A stretch of 64,000 nt of DNA, taken from Oceanobacillus damuensis (GTDB taxonomy: Bacteria; Bacillota; Bacilli; Bacillales; Amphibacillaceae). A program made the translations under genes and the position numbers. Numbering within the stretch: the first letter of the stretch is position 1; each line of letters opens with the position of its first letter. The stretch lies in NCBI RefSeq assembly GCF_001618145.1, contig NZ_LQNF01000017.1, positions 1 through 64,000 on the forward strand, in the 5' to 3' direction. The notes under the pieces are model-generated. The model was not told the DNA's origin, ran no database searches, and worked only from the letters and a program-made list of their open reading frames with translations. This document shows positions 18,579 through 27,771 of this stretch, one piece after another.

Positions 18579-18779
18579 ATGTTTACTGATGCATCCATTC
18601 TTTTCCAGATAGCTGGAATAGGAATTATTGTGGCAATGATTCATACGATTCTCAAGCAAATGGGAAAGGAAGAAATTGCTCAATTTGCAACACTGATCGG
18701 ATTTATTATTGTACTGGTAATCGTAATAAATGGACTTTCAGATCTTTTTCAGCAAATTAAATCGGTATTTCTGTTCTAG
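18579..18779 (+). CDS. spoIIIAC: Stage III sporulation protein SpoIIIAC
   Basis: This 66-residue protein has two membrane helices (ILFQIAGIGIIVAMIHTILKQMG and FATLIGFIIVLVIVINGL). It is one of the small channel subunits of the SpoIIIA complex, known only in spore formers. ATG 18579 follows GAGAGAGGGGC; an in-frame extension to 18543 lacks a ribosome site and would add unconserved residues. It is followed after 12 bases by spoIIIAD, which is related to it in sequence. Confidence 0.93.
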   Translation: MFTDASILFQIAGIGIIVAMIHTILKQMGKEEIAQFATLIGFIIVLVIVINGLSDLFQQIKSVFLF

Positions 18780-18791
18780 GAGCTAAAAATT

Positions 18792-19184
18792 ATGGATATC
18801 CTTCAGATCGCTACATTAGGGATTGTCGCAAGTATTTTATATATCATTTTAAAAGACATCAACAAGTCATTTGCTTTTTTTCTGATTTTAGTCACTGGTA
18901 TTATTATTTTCCTAGCTGTCGTAAAACAAATAAGTATTATATTTGAAATGATCCAGACATTGGGACAAAAGGCAAATGTTGAAGGACTTTATATCGAGAC
19001 AATTCTGAAGATCATCGGGATTGCTTATATAGCGGAATTAGGTGCCAATTTAACAAAAGATGCAGGACTTGGTTCGGTCGCCAAATATATTGAACTGTCA
19101 GGGAAAATTTTTATTCTTCTGCTGGCGGTACCTATAATAACTGCCGTCATTGAGGCGATTGTCAGCTTTTTACCTACTGTATAG
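18792..19184 (+). CDS. spoIIIAD: Stage III sporulation protein SpoIIIAD
   Basis: This 130-residue integral membrane protein has about four hydrophobic segments. Its N-terminal half resembles SpoIIIAC (DILQIATLGIVASILYIILKDINKS), consistent with a shared origin. The motif IAYIAELGANLTKDAGLGSVAKYIELSGK is characteristic of the family. It belongs to the inner ring of the mother-cell channel machinery. TAGGAGCT precedes the ATG at 18792. Confidence 0.94.
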   Translation: MDILQIATLGIVASILYIILKDINKSFAFFLILVTGIIIFLAVVKQISIIFEMIQTLGQKANVEGLYIETILKIIGIAYIAELGANLTKDAGLGSVAKYIELSGKIFILLLAVPIITAVIEAIVSFLPTV

Positions 19185-19231
19185 TTAACGATTGGTTTGA
19201 TCGATATGGCGGAAGGGAGCAATTGGGGTGA

Positions 19232-20413
19232 ATGAAATTAAAAAATAAAGCTTTTCTGTTTTTTCTTGCATTTGTCATTTTAATAATTGGACAACCTTCC
19301 ATCTCAGCCTCTGCAGCCCCTGACGAAGTTGAAATACAGGATGCCATACTCCAGGAAATTTCGCTTGATGGTGTAAAAGGATACTGGGACAATCTTGCGA
19401 ATGATTATGGCGGATTTTTGCCGGACCTTGAGAAAACATCGATCTATGAATTTATTAAAAGCGAAGATTCATTTTCACTGAAAAACACCACCATTGCATT
19501 TATAGAGTATATGTTGCACGAATTGATCATGAACGGGAAATTACTCGGATCACTGTTCATGCTTACGTTGTTTTCCGTTTTGCTGCAAACGATGCACACT
19601 GCATTCGAATCAAGCGCAGTCAGTAAGATTGCCTACTTTGTCATTTACCTTGTTCTGATATTCATAGCCCTTAACAGTTTCTATTTGGCAGTTTCCTATA
19701 CACAGGAAGCTATTGAAGCAATGAAGGGATTCATGATTGCACTGCTTCCGCTTGTGCTCGGTATGATGTCAACTTTCGGTAATGTGATATCCGTGTCCTT
19801 TTTTCATCCAGTCATTATATTTCTTATAAACTTCAGCGGGATTCTTGTCTCAACCTTTATATTGCCACTATTGTTTTTGTCCGCTCTACTGCTCATTGTG
19901 AGCAGTATGAATGATAATTATAAAGTTACACACTTAGCCAACTTGTTTAGATCCGTGGCTTTAGGAACCCTCGGAGTATTTCTTACCATATTTCTCGGTG
20001 TGATATCGGTTCAGGGCGCAGCCGCAGCAATCCAGGATGGGATAGCCATGAAAACAGCCAAATTTATTACAGGCAATTTTATACCTGTTGTCGGCAGAAC
20101 TTTCACCGATGCCGCAGACACTATATTAAGTGCCTCACTCATACTCAAAAATGCTGTAGGAATGGCCGGCTTATTGATTGTACTCTTCATTGTACTGTTT
20201 CCGGCGATAAAAATAGCGGCAATTGCCCTCATCTATAAATTGGCCGCAGCTGCACTGCAGCCTATTGGTGGCGGACCGGTGATATCAACTTTAAATACGA
20301 TCAGCAATTATATCCTATATATACTAGCCTGTCTGCTGGCTGTATCACTGATGTTCTTATTGGCAATCGTTATTATCGTATCTGCCAGTAATATTACAAT
20401 TCTGATGAGATAG
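19232..20413 (+). CDS. spoIIIAE: Stage III sporulation protein SpoIIIAE
   Basis: This 393-residue polytopic membrane protein begins with a cleavable-looking signal peptide (KAFLFFLAFVILIIGQPSISASA). An extracytoplasmic stretch and about six to seven helices follow. It is the largest membrane subunit of the SpoIIIA complex and is required for the forespore channel. Length equals the B. subtilis protein (399 aa). The motif QPIGGGPVISTLN near the C-terminus is a family signature. The stop is immediately followed by spoIIIAF. Confidence 0.94.
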   Translation: MKLKNKAFLFFLAFVILIIGQPSISASAAPDEVEIQDAILQEISLDGVKGYWDNLANDYGGFLPDLEKTSIYEFIKSEDSFSLKNTTIAFIEYMLHELIMNGKLLGSLFMLTLFSVLLQTMHTAFESSAVSKIAYFVIYLVLIFIALNSFYLAVSYTQEAIEAMKGFMIALLPLVLGMMSTFGNVISVSFFHPVIIFLINFSGILVSTFILPLLFLSALLLIVSSMNDNYKVTHLANLFRSVALGTLGVFLTIFLGVISVQGAAAAIQDGIAMKTAKFITGNFIPVVGRTFTDAADTILSASLILKNAVGMAGLLIVLFIVLFPAIKIAAIALIYKLAAAALQPIGGGPVISTLNTISNYILYILACLLAVSLMFLLAIVIIVSASNITILMR

Positions 20414-20423
20414 GGTGGGAGCA

Positions 20424-21041
20424 ATGGATGTACTAATACAATGGGTAACACAAATCATATTATTTATTGTGATAGCTGCAATCATTGACTTGTTGGTCCC
20501 TGCAGATTCGATGAAGAAGTATATCAAATTAGCCGTGGGATTGATTTTAATACTCATTCTGTTAAAACCTATCTTCCATGTTTTTAATACAGACATGGAG
20601 CAGACGATTGAAACCTCTATTAATCAGCTTGAACAGGAATATAAATTGAATGAAACAATAGAAAATCAGATCGAATTTCAAAAAAAAGAAATACAGGACA
20701 GTCAACATGCATATATTTTAGAACAAATGGCTGTCCAATTGGAAAGTATTGCCGAGGACCCCTTAAAGGAGGAATATCAAGTAGAAATACAGACGATGGA
20801 TTTTATATTTGATAATCCTGAAAATATTTCCTTTGAGGAGCTTGCTGAAGTCATTGTTTATATAAATGAAGCACAAAACGGGGAGGGAGCGGTGAATACA
20901 GTTGAAGATGTAGTAATCAATTCACAACACCAGCAGAATAATCAGGAAAAGGATACATCAGGAATGGAAGTATTGTTAATGGATGTATGGGAACTGACAG
21001 ATAAGAAAGTATCTATCTATTGGGAGGGAGGGACATCTTGA
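20424..21041 (+). CDS. spoIIIAF: Stage III sporulation protein SpoIIIAF
   Basis: This 205-residue protein has two N-terminal membrane helices (QWVTQIILFIVIAAIIDLLVPA and YIKLAVGLILILILLKPIF). An intermembrane-space domain of the ring-forming type follows, with glutamate-rich coiled segments. It is a SpoIIIA channel component. ATG 20424 (MDVLIQW) follows GGGTGGGAGCA, ten bases after spoIIIAE ends. Its stop codon overlaps the TTG start of spoIIIAG. Confidence 0.93.
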   Translation: MDVLIQWVTQIILFIVIAAIIDLLVPADSMKKYIKLAVGLILILILLKPIFHVFNTDMEQTIETSINQLEQEYKLNETIENQIEFQKKEIQDSQHAYILEQMAVQLESIAEDPLKEEYQVEIQTMDFIFDNPENISFEELAEVIVYINEAQNGEGAVNTVEDVVINSQHQQNNQEKDTSGMEVLLMDVWELTDKKVSIYWEGGTS

Positions 21042-21667
21042 AGAATAAAATGGATCATTTCTTTCGACCAAAAACAGATGATGACGGTGTCAAAAAACCA
21101 TCAAGAAAATTAGGGTATCTTATAATACTGGGCCTGACAGGAGTATTCCTGATCATCATCAGCAATATTTTCTCATCAGAGGATGAGCCCGAAATAATGA
21201 TGCAGTCTCAAAATGAAGAAGAACATTCATTGCAGGCTGACAATTCAGCAGAGTCATCTGCTTCAGATATAAATGAAATTGAAAGCAGGTTACAGCAGGA
21301 ACTGGCAGGCATGCTTAATAAAATTCAAGGTTTGACAGAGGCCGAGGTCATGATAAATCTTGATGCAACCAGTGCTAATATTTACAAAGAGAACTTGATG
21401 AGGGGGCAACAGACGACAGACGAAACAGATCAAAATGGCGGCACAAGGAAAATCGAGGACCATACAGAGGAAAATCAGGTTGTGGTTATTCGGAAGGGAG
21501 ATGAGGAAGTCCCTTTGTTAGTTCAGACGAAACAGCCGGAAGTAAGAGGGGTTTTTGTTGTAGCAAAAGGAGCAGATAACCCTTCACTAAAAAATCAGAT
21601 AGTTGAATCTGTTTCACGTTTACTGGATGTTCCAACCCATAAAATTTCTGTAATGCCAAAAAACTAA
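21038..21667 (+). CDS. spoIIIAG: Stage III sporulation protein SpoIIIAG
   Basis: SpoIIIAG forms a large ring in the intermembrane space of the sporulating cell. This 209-residue protein has one N-terminal membrane helix (LGYLIILGLTGVFLIIISNIF), an acidic linker, and the ring-building fold with LTEAEVMINLDATS and VRGVFVVAKGADNPSLKNQIVESVSRLLDVPTHKI split around a variable insert. TTG 21038 is chosen because GGGAGGGAGG lies upstream and the TTGA junction overlaps the spoIIIAF stop. Confidence 0.93.
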   Translation: MKNKMDHFFRPKTDDDGVKKPSRKLGYLIILGLTGVFLIIISNIFSSEDEPEIMMQSQNEEEHSLQADNSAESSASDINEIESRLQQELAGMLNKIQGLTEAEVMINLDATSANIYKENLMRGQQTTDETDQNGGTRKIEDHTEENQVVVIRKGDEEVPLLVQTKQPEVRGVFVVAKGADNPSLKNQIVESVSRLLDVPTHKISVMPKN

Positions 21668-21679
21668 GGAGGATTTTAC

Positions 21680-22237
21680 ATGTTAAAAAAACAAACGGTA
21701 TGGCTTTTGACCATGTTAAGTCTAATGATTGTATTGAGTGTCTATTATATAATCTCCCCAACGAGTGAAGATTTAGCTTATATTGATGATGGACAGGCTG
21801 AAAGTGAAGAAACTTCGACAATTGGAGAGGAAGGCGAGGATACTCTTGAGACTGAGGTTGACGATATTACCAACCTGGGAAAAGATGAACTTTTTACAAC
21901 CATAAGGATGGAAATCCAGGATGAAAGAAGTATGAAAAAAGGAAGATTGACCGATATAGTGTCATCAGCATCCACAAATACAGATGAAAAGGAGCAAGCA
22001 TTAAGAGACATTGACGTATTGGATGAGCTGTCTACAAAAGAGACTATTCTGGAAGAGCAGATTGTTGGGTCCACAGGATACGAAGATGTACTTGTCAGAT
22101 CTGACGGCAATAAAGTACACGTCCATGTAAAGGCTGATCAACTCTCCGAAACAGAGGTTGTCAATATTATGCAAATGGTAAGGGATGAGTTTGGTGATAT
22201 TACCGCAGAAGTAAACTTTCAACCAACAGGGGAATAA
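21680..22237 (+). CDS. spoIIIAH: Stage III sporulation protein SpoIIIAH
   Basis: SpoIIIAH pairs with forespore SpoIIQ across the septal space and zippers the membranes during engulfment. This 185-residue protein has an N-terminal membrane helix (TVWLLTMLSLMIVLSVYYI), an acidic linker and a C-terminal ring-building domain. The domain ends LSETEVVNIMQMVRDEFGDITAEVNFQP. It is a little shorter than the B. subtilis protein (218 aa), with the difference in the linker. SpoIIQ is not in this window. AAGGAGG precedes the ATG. Confidence 0.94.
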   Translation: MLKKQTVWLLTMLSLMIVLSVYYIISPTSEDLAYIDDGQAESEETSTIGEEGEDTLETEVDDITNLGKDELFTTIRMEIQDERSMKKGRLTDIVSSASTNTDEKEQALRDIDVLDELSTKETILEEQIVGSTGYEDVLVRSDGNKVHVHVKADQLSETEVVNIMQMVRDEFGDITAEVNFQPTGE

Positions 22238-22269
22238 TCAAACAGTGAAATGAAATCATAGAGGAAATT

Positions 22270-22297
22270 AATCCAGACGCAGTGACGTCTGGATTTT
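22270..22297 (+). terminator. spoIIIA operon terminator
   Basis: AATCCAGACG pairs with CGTCTGGATT and is followed by TTCTG. It closes the eight-gene operon. Confidence 0.82.
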
Positions 22298-22392
22298 CTG
22301 TTACCTAGCATTTGTCATTCGCCTTGAAAATGTATTACTGGTATAATTAGACTGGAACAAATAGTTCTAATTATTAAAATATGACTGCAGAC

Positions 22393-22449
22393 TTGATGTT
22401 GTACACCCCTTTATCGTAAACTATTAACAGGTGTTATTAGTACCTAATA
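22393..22449 (+). promoter_or_regulatory. Probable accBC promoter with FapR-like operator
   Basis: TTGATG (22393-22398) and TAAACT (22417-22422), 18 bases apart, form a plausible sigma-A promoter. Just downstream lies the perfect palindrome TATTAGTACCTAATA (22435-22449), which contains the TTAGTACC half-site of the FapR operator. FapR represses fatty-acid synthesis genes and is released by malonyl-CoA, the product of acetyl-CoA carboxylase. FapR control of accBC is an inference from the motif. The rest of the 275-bp gap holds no gene. Confidence 0.45.
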
Positions 22450-22512
22450 TAAAACCCTTCCAAATGACTGCACGTATCATGATAAAACATTTCAATTAAG
22501 AGAGGTGCCAAA

Positions 22513-23007
22513 ATGCTGAAAGTACAGGAAATACGAGAAATAATAAAACTGATAGACCAATCAAGCATTAACGAATTTACGTATGAAACAAATGGTACAA
22601 GTATTTCGCTTAAAAAAGATCAAAATGGAACAGCAGCCAAGCAGCCGGCAGCAACTGCACAACAACAAAACGCAGTTGAACAAATACCGCAGCAGCAAGT
22701 TCCAGTGGAACAAGTCCAGACAGAACAAGAGCCGGTTAAGGAAGAAAGTGGAAACAACGCAGACTATGATTATGAGATCGTTTCCCCAATGGTAGGAACC
22801 TTTTATACAGCTTCATCACCGGAAAATGACCCATTTGTTTCAACAGGAAGTTCTGTTCAGCCGGATACAGTCGTATGTATTGTAGAAGCAATGAAATTAT
22901 TCAATGAAATTGAAGCAGAGGTATCCGGAGAAATTGTTGAAATTATAGCTGAAAATGGACAGTTGGTTGAATACGGCCAACCATTATTCAGAGTAAAGAA
23001 GAAGTAA
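22513..23007 (+). CDS. accB: Biotin carboxyl carrier protein of acetyl-CoA carboxylase
   Basis: AccB carries the biotin that shuttles CO2 in the first step of fatty-acid synthesis. This 164-residue protein has an N-terminal helical region and a Gln/Pro-rich flexible linker (about 45-80). The C-terminal biotinyl domain has the biotin-accepting lysine in [25 protein letters not shown] precedes the ATG. It is followed by accC after four bases. The carboxyltransferase genes accA and accD are not in the window. Confidence 0.96.
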   Translation: MLKVQEIREIIKLIDQSSINEFTYETNGTSISLKKDQNGTAAKQPAATAQQQNAVEQIPQQQVPVEQVQTEQEPVKEESGNNADYDYEIVSPMVGTFYTASSPENDPFVSTGSSVQPDTVVCIVEAMKLFNEIEAEVSGEIVEIIAENGQLVEYGQPLFRVKKK

Positions 23008-23020
23008 GGGGATGGAGCAA

Positions 23021-24379
23021 TTGATTAAAAAACTGTTAGTTGCTAACAGGGGAGAGATTGCAGTCCGGATTATCCGAGCTTGTAAAGAACTCGATATAGA
23101 AACTGTGGCGGTCTACTCGGAAGCAGATAAAGAATCATTGCATGTGCAATTGGCTGATGAGGCATACTGCATTGGACCGAAGCTAAGTAAAGACAGTTAT
23201 TTGAACTTCACAAATATCATAAGTGTGGCTTTGTTGACAGGAGTGGATGCGATCCACCCTGGATATGGATTCTTGGCGGAGAATGCAGACTTTGCTGAAA
23301 TCTGCAAGGCATGCAATGTTATTTTTGTAGGACCTACCCCTGAAGCAATTCAAAAAATGGGAATTAAAGATGTTGCAAGAGAAACAATGAAACAAGCAAA
23401 CGTACCTATTGTTCCTGGGTCTGATGGTATCATTGAAAATGAAGAACAGGCAATGGAAGTAGCCAATCAAATTGGCTACCCCGTTATCATAAAAGCAACG
23501 GCCGGCGGTGGAGGTAAGGGTATTCGCGTAGCCAGGACAGAAGATGACCTGATCAAAGGAATTCGGGTAACTCAAAAGGAAGCTGAAACAGCGTTTGGAA
23601 ATCCAGGAGTCTATATTGAAAAATTCATTGAAGATTTCCGACATGTTGAAATCCAAGTATTAGCTGACACTTTTGGCAATACGGTACACTTAGGTGAGAG
23701 GGATTGTACGATTCAACGGAGATTGCAAAAACTGGTCGAGGAGACACCTTCACCGGCCCTGACTCCTGAAATACGTGCCAAGATGGGTGAAGCATCTGTT
23801 AATGCTGCCAAAGCTGTTAGCTACGTTGGTGCAGGTACAATTGAGTTTATTTTTGATAGAAAAAGCAAGGAATTCTATTTTATGGAAATGAACACTCGAA
23901 TCCAGGTTGAACATCCGGTAACAGAAATGGTTACAGGTGTCGATCTGATTAAGGAGCAGATTCGTATTGCCAATGGGGAGAAACTCTCGTTTAAGCAGGA
24001 GGAAATCGAATTTAACGGATGGGCGATAGAATGCAGAATAAATGCTGAAAACCCATATAAAAACTTCATGCCGTCTGCAGGAGAAATTAAAATGTATCTT
24101 CCTCCTGGTGGTTTCGGCGTAAGAGTTGATTCAGCAGCCTACTCAGGATATAAAATCCCGCCTTATTACGATTCGATGATAGCAAAATTAATTACCTATG
24201 CTCCTACCAGGGAAGAAGCTGTAAAGCGTATGAAACGTGCGCTTGATGAATTTGTTGTTGAAGGTGTGCACACCACGATTCCGTTCCACCATCAAATTAT
24301 GGATCATGATGTATTTTTGAAAGGTGACTTCAATACGAATTTCCTGGAAGAAAATCCCATTCTCGAAAAAAAGCATTAA
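23021..24379 (+). CDS. accC: Acetyl-CoA carboxylase biotin carboxylase subunit
   Basis: AccC is the ATP-grasp enzyme that carboxylates biotin on AccB. The protein (452 residues from TTG 23021) starts [23 protein letters not shown]. It has the glycine-rich ATP loop [31 protein letters not shown], the catalytic [14 protein letters not shown] and a biotin carboxylase C-terminal domain. TTG 23021 is favoured because AAGGGG lies nine bases before it and because B. subtilis AccC starts at the same residue; ATG 23012 would extend it by three residues. It could also serve the propionyl-CoA carboxyltransferase at 50.5 kb, which lacks its own carboxylase subunit here. Confidence 0.96.
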   Translation: MIKKLLVANRGEIAVRIIRACKELDIETVAVYSEADKESLHVQLADEAYCIGPKLSKDSYLNFTNIISVALLTGVDAIHPGYGFLAENADFAEICKACNVIFVGPTPEAIQKMGIKDVARETMKQANVPIVPGSDGIIENEEQAMEVANQIGYPVIIKATAGGGGKGIRVARTEDDLIKGIRVTQKEAETAFGNPGVYIEKFIEDFRHVEIQVLADTFGNTVHLGERDCTIQRRLQKLVEETPSPALTPEIRAKMGEASVNAAKAVSYVGAGTIEFIFDRKSKEFYFMEMNTRIQVEHPVTEMVTGVDLIKEQIRIANGEKLSFKQEEIEFNGWAIECRINAENPYKNFMPSAGEIKMYLPPGGFGVRVDSAAYSGYKIPPYYDSMIAKLITYAPTREEAVKRMKRALDEFVVEGVHTTIPFHHQIMDHDVFLKGDFNTNFLEENPILEKKH

Positions 24380-24403
24380 ATGTATCCGTAAAGGAGTGAT
24401 CGC

Positions 24404-24799
24404 ATGAGTGAACAGCCATTACTGGAAGTAAGTGATAACACTGCTTTAGGAAAAGTGGAAATTGCTCCTGAAGTAATAGAAGTCATTGCGGGAATTTCGG
24501 CTACAGAAGTAGAAGGTATTTTTGCGATGAGAGGTAATTTTGCTTCTGGTGTTGCAGAGCGTCTAGGCAAGAAGGCTCACAGTAAAGGGGTAAAAGTGGA
24601 ATTGACTGATGATGGAGTCATCATAGATATCTTCGTCATTCTTAATTTTGGTGTATCCATTCCGCATGTTGCACAGAAGATCCAGACCAATATCAGACAA
24701 ACACTGGCAACAATGACTGCCATTGAGTTGCAGGAAGTAAATGTCCATGTGGTTGGTATTCACATGGAAGAAAAAGAATACACTGAAACTGAAGAGTAA
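24404..24799 (+). CDS. yqhY: Asp23/Gls24 family envelope stress protein YqhY
   Basis: This 131-residue protein belongs to the Asp23/Gls24 family, with LGKVEIAPEVIEVIAGISATEVEGIFAM at the N-terminus and IPHVAQKIQTNIRQTLATMTAIELQEVNVHVVGI toward the end. In Bacilli yqhY is co-located with accBC, and its loss disturbs acetyl-CoA carboxylase activity. That is known for B. subtilis and is inferred here from the identical order. It is cytosolic, without membrane segments. AAGGAGTGATCGC precedes the ATG. Confidence 0.93.
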   Translation: MSEQPLLEVSDNTALGKVEIAPEVIEVIAGISATEVEGIFAMRGNFASGVAERLGKKAHSKGVKVELTDDGVIIDIFVILNFGVSIPHVAQKIQTNIRQTLATMTAIELQEVNVHVVGIHMEEKEYTETEE

Positions 24800-24809
24800 A
24801 GTCATGTTT

Positions 24810-24846
24810 GCACAGACCGGGTCATTCCCCTTGGTCTGTGCTTTAT
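24810..24846 (+). terminator. accBC-yqhY terminator
   Basis: GCACAGACC pairs with GGTCTGTGC around a 14-base loop and is followed by TTTATT. Confidence 0.8.
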
Positions 24847-24945
24847 TCATTTATATCCACAATGGATAGTTTCTAGCAAAGCCAGGTTAATCATGTTATT
24901 ATTTGTAGGAGCATACTATTGGCAGTTAAAAGGAGTTTTTGATCA

Positions 24946-25326
24946 ATGAAACGACATACAGCAAGAGAAAAAGCATTTCAAATACTTTTCCAGCTTGATA
25001 TAAATGATAATGAACCGCAACAGGCAATCGAAGCGTTTCTGGAATCGGAAGAGAGTGACGAATTTTTGAAAATGCTTGTAGAAGGTGTTACAGAGCATAG
25101 AGAAAAGATTGATTCAATCATATCGGACAATCTTGAAAACTGGACAATCAACCGGATTGCTTCTGTAGAAAGAACAATTCTTAGAATTGCCACGTTTGAA
25201 TTACATTTCATAGAAGAAGTTCCTAAAAATGTTTCAATCAACGAAGCAGTTGAATTAGGAAATACATATGGTGATGACAAATCAGGAAAGTTTATCAATG
25301 GTGTACTATCAAAGATAATCGCATAA
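24946..25326 (+). CDS. nusB: Transcription antitermination factor NusB
   Basis: NusB is a 126-residue all-helical RNA-binding protein. With NusE it binds boxA in rRNA leaders and prevents premature termination. The family start MKRHTAREKAFQILFQLD, the central DNLENWTINRIASVERTILRIATFEL and the end VSINEAVELGNTYGDDKSGKFINGVLSKI are all present. AAAAGGAGTT precedes the ATG. It begins a run of closely packed housekeeping genes (nusB-folD-xseA-xseB-ispA-yqxC-argR-recN). Confidence 0.96.
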   Translation: MKRHTAREKAFQILFQLDINDNEPQQAIEAFLESEESDEFLKMLVEGVTEHREKIDSIISDNLENWTINRIASVERTILRIATFELHFIEEVPKNVSINEAVELGNTYGDDKSGKFINGVLSKIIA

Positions 25327-25341
25327 GGAGGACGTTTGATT

Positions 25342-26199
25342 ATGACAGCTCAAATAATAAATGGAAAAGAATTATCCGCAGACCTCAAGCAGGAAATGAA
25401 AGCGGAAGTTGAAACATTGAAGCAAAAAGGATTGACACCGCATTTGACCGTAATTCTTGTAGGTGATAATCCCGCATCGAAATCCTATGTTAAGGGGAAG
25501 GAGAAAGCTGCTGCTGAAACCGGTATTTCCTCATCACTAATTGAATTGCCGGATTCGACATCAGAAAATGATTTGCTGCAATTGATTAAAGAATTGAATG
25601 AAGATACGTCTGTTCATGGGATTCTTGTACAACTGCCACTGCCCGAACAGATTAGTGAACAGAAGGTGATCGAGACAATCCACCCTGATAAAGATGTGGA
25701 TGGTTTTCATCCGATTAATATCGGTAAGATGATGACTGGTGAAGATACTTTCCTTCCTTGTACACCTTACGGGATTATAACAATGATGAAGTCGAAAAAC
25801 ATACCGCTGGAAGGTAAGCATGCAGTTGTTATCGGTCGCAGCAACATTGTCGGAAAACCTGTCGGACAACTTCTGTTAAACGAAAATGCAACAGTTACCT
25901 ATTGCCACTCAAAAACAAAAAATTTAAAAGAACTTGCAGCAAATGCGGATATTCTTATTGCAGCAATTGGCAGAGCGCACGCGTTAACAGGCGAATATGT
26001 TAAGGACGGTGCAGTTGTCATTGACGTGGGGATTAACCGGCAAGCGGATGGAAAACTAACCGGAGATGTTGATTTTGAGAGTGCAAAGGAGAAAGCATCC
26101 TTTATTACACCAGTTCCCCGCGGAGTGGGCCCTATGACAATCACAATGCTCCTTAAAAATACCATTAAGGCTGCTAAAGGACTGTCTGCTATTGAATGA
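25342..26199 (+). CDS. folD: Bifunctional methylene-THF dehydrogenase/cyclohydrolase FolD
   Basis: FolD interconverts 5,10-methylene-, methenyl- and 10-formyl-tetrahydrofolate using NADP. This links it to the glycine cleavage system, which feeds methylene-THF. The 285-residue protein has VKGKEKAAAETGI with the catalytic lysine, LVQLPLPEQI, the dinucleotide-binding VVIGRSNIVGKPVGQLL, and the end TPVPRGVGPMTITMLLKNT. ATG 25342 is preferred over the TTG two codons earlier because it is the better-spaced start behind AAGGAGG. Its last bases overlap the TTG start of xseA. Confidence 0.95.
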   Translation: MTAQIINGKELSADLKQEMKAEVETLKQKGLTPHLTVILVGDNPASKSYVKGKEKAAAETGISSSLIELPDSTSENDLLQLIKELNEDTSVHGILVQLPLPEQISEQKVIETIHPDKDVDGFHPINIGKMMTGEDTFLPCTPYGIITMMKSKNIPLEGKHAVVIGRSNIVGKPVGQLLLNENATVTYCHSKTKNLKELAANADILIAAIGRAHALTGEYVKDGAVVIDVGINRQADGKLTGDVDFESAKEKASFITPVPRGVGPMTITMLLKNTIKAAKGLSAIE

Positions 26200-27547
26200 T
26201 AAATATTTGACGGTTACTGCGCTGACGAAGTATATCAAACGAAAAATAGATACCGATCCCCATTTAAGCAATATATGGCTGCGTGGGGAAATATCAAATT
26301 TTAAACACCACAGCCGCGGTCATATGTATATGACCCTCAAAGATAATCAGGCAAAAATTCAGGCCGTTATGTTTGCAGGTAACAACAGGAATATGAAATT
26401 CAGGCCTGAAAATGGAATGAATGTATTGATTAGAGGGGAAATAAGCGTATATGAGACCTATGGCCAATATCAGTTGTATATTCAGCAAATGGAACCAGAT
26501 GGTATCGGTGCCTTATACTTGGCCTTTGAGCAATTAAAAGAAAAGTTACATAAGGAAGGTCTTTTTGAAGACAGCTACAAGAAGCAATTACCTCCCTACC
26601 CTGAAAATATCGGAATCATAACATCACCTACTGGGGCTGCTGTAAGAGATATCATTACAACAATTAAAAGAAGATATCCCATTGCTTCTCTAACCGTTAT
26701 ACCCGTATTGGTTCAAGGTCCACATGCCGCTGATTCCATAAAAAATGCGATACAAAATGCCAATGATAACGAGAGGTTCGATACGCTCATCGTTGGTCGT
26801 GGCGGGGGATCAATCGAAGAACTTTGGAGTTTCAACGAAGAAATTGTTGCAAGAGCCATATTTGAGTCAAAGATACCTGTTATATCAGCTGTTGGACACG
26901 AGACAGACGTTACAATAAGTGACTTTGTTGCTGATTTGCGAGCTCCTACACCTACAGGGGCTGCAGAACTCGCAGTTCCATCACAGCAGGAATTGCTGGA
27001 CAGAGTTGATGCAATCAGGAAAACACTCAGCAGGGATCTGGATCGGGAAATCAGCAATCGCAAGCAATATTTGGCACGTCTATTACAGTCTTATGCATTT
27101 CGCTATCCTGAACAGCTAGTGAAACAGAAAGAACAAGAACTGGACAATTACCTGGAAAAGCTTGAACGAAGTATGATAAAAAACAATAAAGATAAAGAAG
27201 CACAATTTACACATCTAATCAGAAGGATAAATTCCCAGCACCCAGAAAAACAGCTTGAGCAGGCGAAAATCAATCTCGATAAAGCAATCAAGCAGCAAAA
27301 CGATTCCATGAAACAGATAATCGAAAGAAAAGCGGTTAAATTGGAAAATAATATGGATAAATTAACGTTGGTCAACCCATTGGAAATAATGAAACGGGGC
27401 TTTGCCTTACCTTATACAGCAGAGGGGAAGATTATAAGATCTGTGAAGAAGGTAAGCCAAAAAGACATGATATCTGTTAATTTGAGCGATGGTAACTTAA
27501 ATTGTCAGGTCTTGACTATTGAGGAGGATCCTACCAATGAAAAATGA
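26192..27547 (+). CDS. xseA: Exodeoxyribonuclease VII large subunit
   Basis: XseA is the catalytic subunit of exonuclease VII, which degrades single-stranded DNA from both ends. The 451-residue protein has an N-terminal OB fold ([23 protein letters not shown]). The central nuclease domain has [27 protein letters not shown] and [30 protein letters not shown] long coiled-coil (about 265-400) and a C-terminal segment follow. It starts at TTG 26192 ([17 protein letters not shown] matches the family N-terminus), overlapping folD by eight bases. It also overlaps xseB. Confidence 0.96.
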   Translation: MNDKYLTVTALTKYIKRKIDTDPHLSNIWLRGEISNFKHHSRGHMYMTLKDNQAKIQAVMFAGNNRNMKFRPENGMNVLIRGEISVYETYGQYQLYIQQMEPDGIGALYLAFEQLKEKLHKEGLFEDSYKKQLPPYPENIGIITSPTGAAVRDIITTIKRRYPIASLTVIPVLVQGPHAADSIKNAIQNANDNERFDTLIVGRGGGSIEELWSFNEEIVARAIFESKIPVISAVGHETDVTISDFVADLRAPTPTGAAELAVPSQQELLDRVDAIRKTLSRDLDREISNRKQYLARLLQSYAFRYPEQLVKQKEQELDNYLEKLERSMIKNNKDKEAQFTHLIRRINSQHPEKQLEQAKINLDKAIKQQNDSMKQIIERKAVKLENNMDKLTLVNPLEIMKRGFALPYTAEGKIIRSVKKVSQKDMISVNLSDGNLNCQVLTIEEDPTNEK

Positions 27548-27770
27548 ACAGATAACTTTTGAAGAGGCAATGGAAAAACTGGAAATGATTGTATCTAAGC
27601 TTGAGGAGGGGGATGTACCTCTTGAGAAAGCAATTAACTACTATCAGGACGGTATGAATCTTTCAAAAATATGTGGCGATAAATTGAAAAATGTTCAGGA
27701 AAAAATGACCCAGATTATGAATGAACAAGGTGAATTGGAACCATTCGATATACAGGAGGAAGAAGAATAA
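27537..27770 (+). CDS. xseB: Exodeoxyribonuclease VII small subunit
   Basis: XseB is the 77-residue helical partner that wraps the XseA coiled coil. The signature [35 protein letters not shown] is complete. The ATG at 27537 follows GAGGAGGATC and overlaps the last codons of xseA, so the subunits are translationally coupled. Confidence 0.96.
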   Translation: MKNEQITFEEAMEKLEMIVSKLEEGDVPLEKAINYYQDGMNLSKICGDKLKNVQEKMTQIMNEQGELEPFDIQEEEE

Positions 27771-27771
27771 C

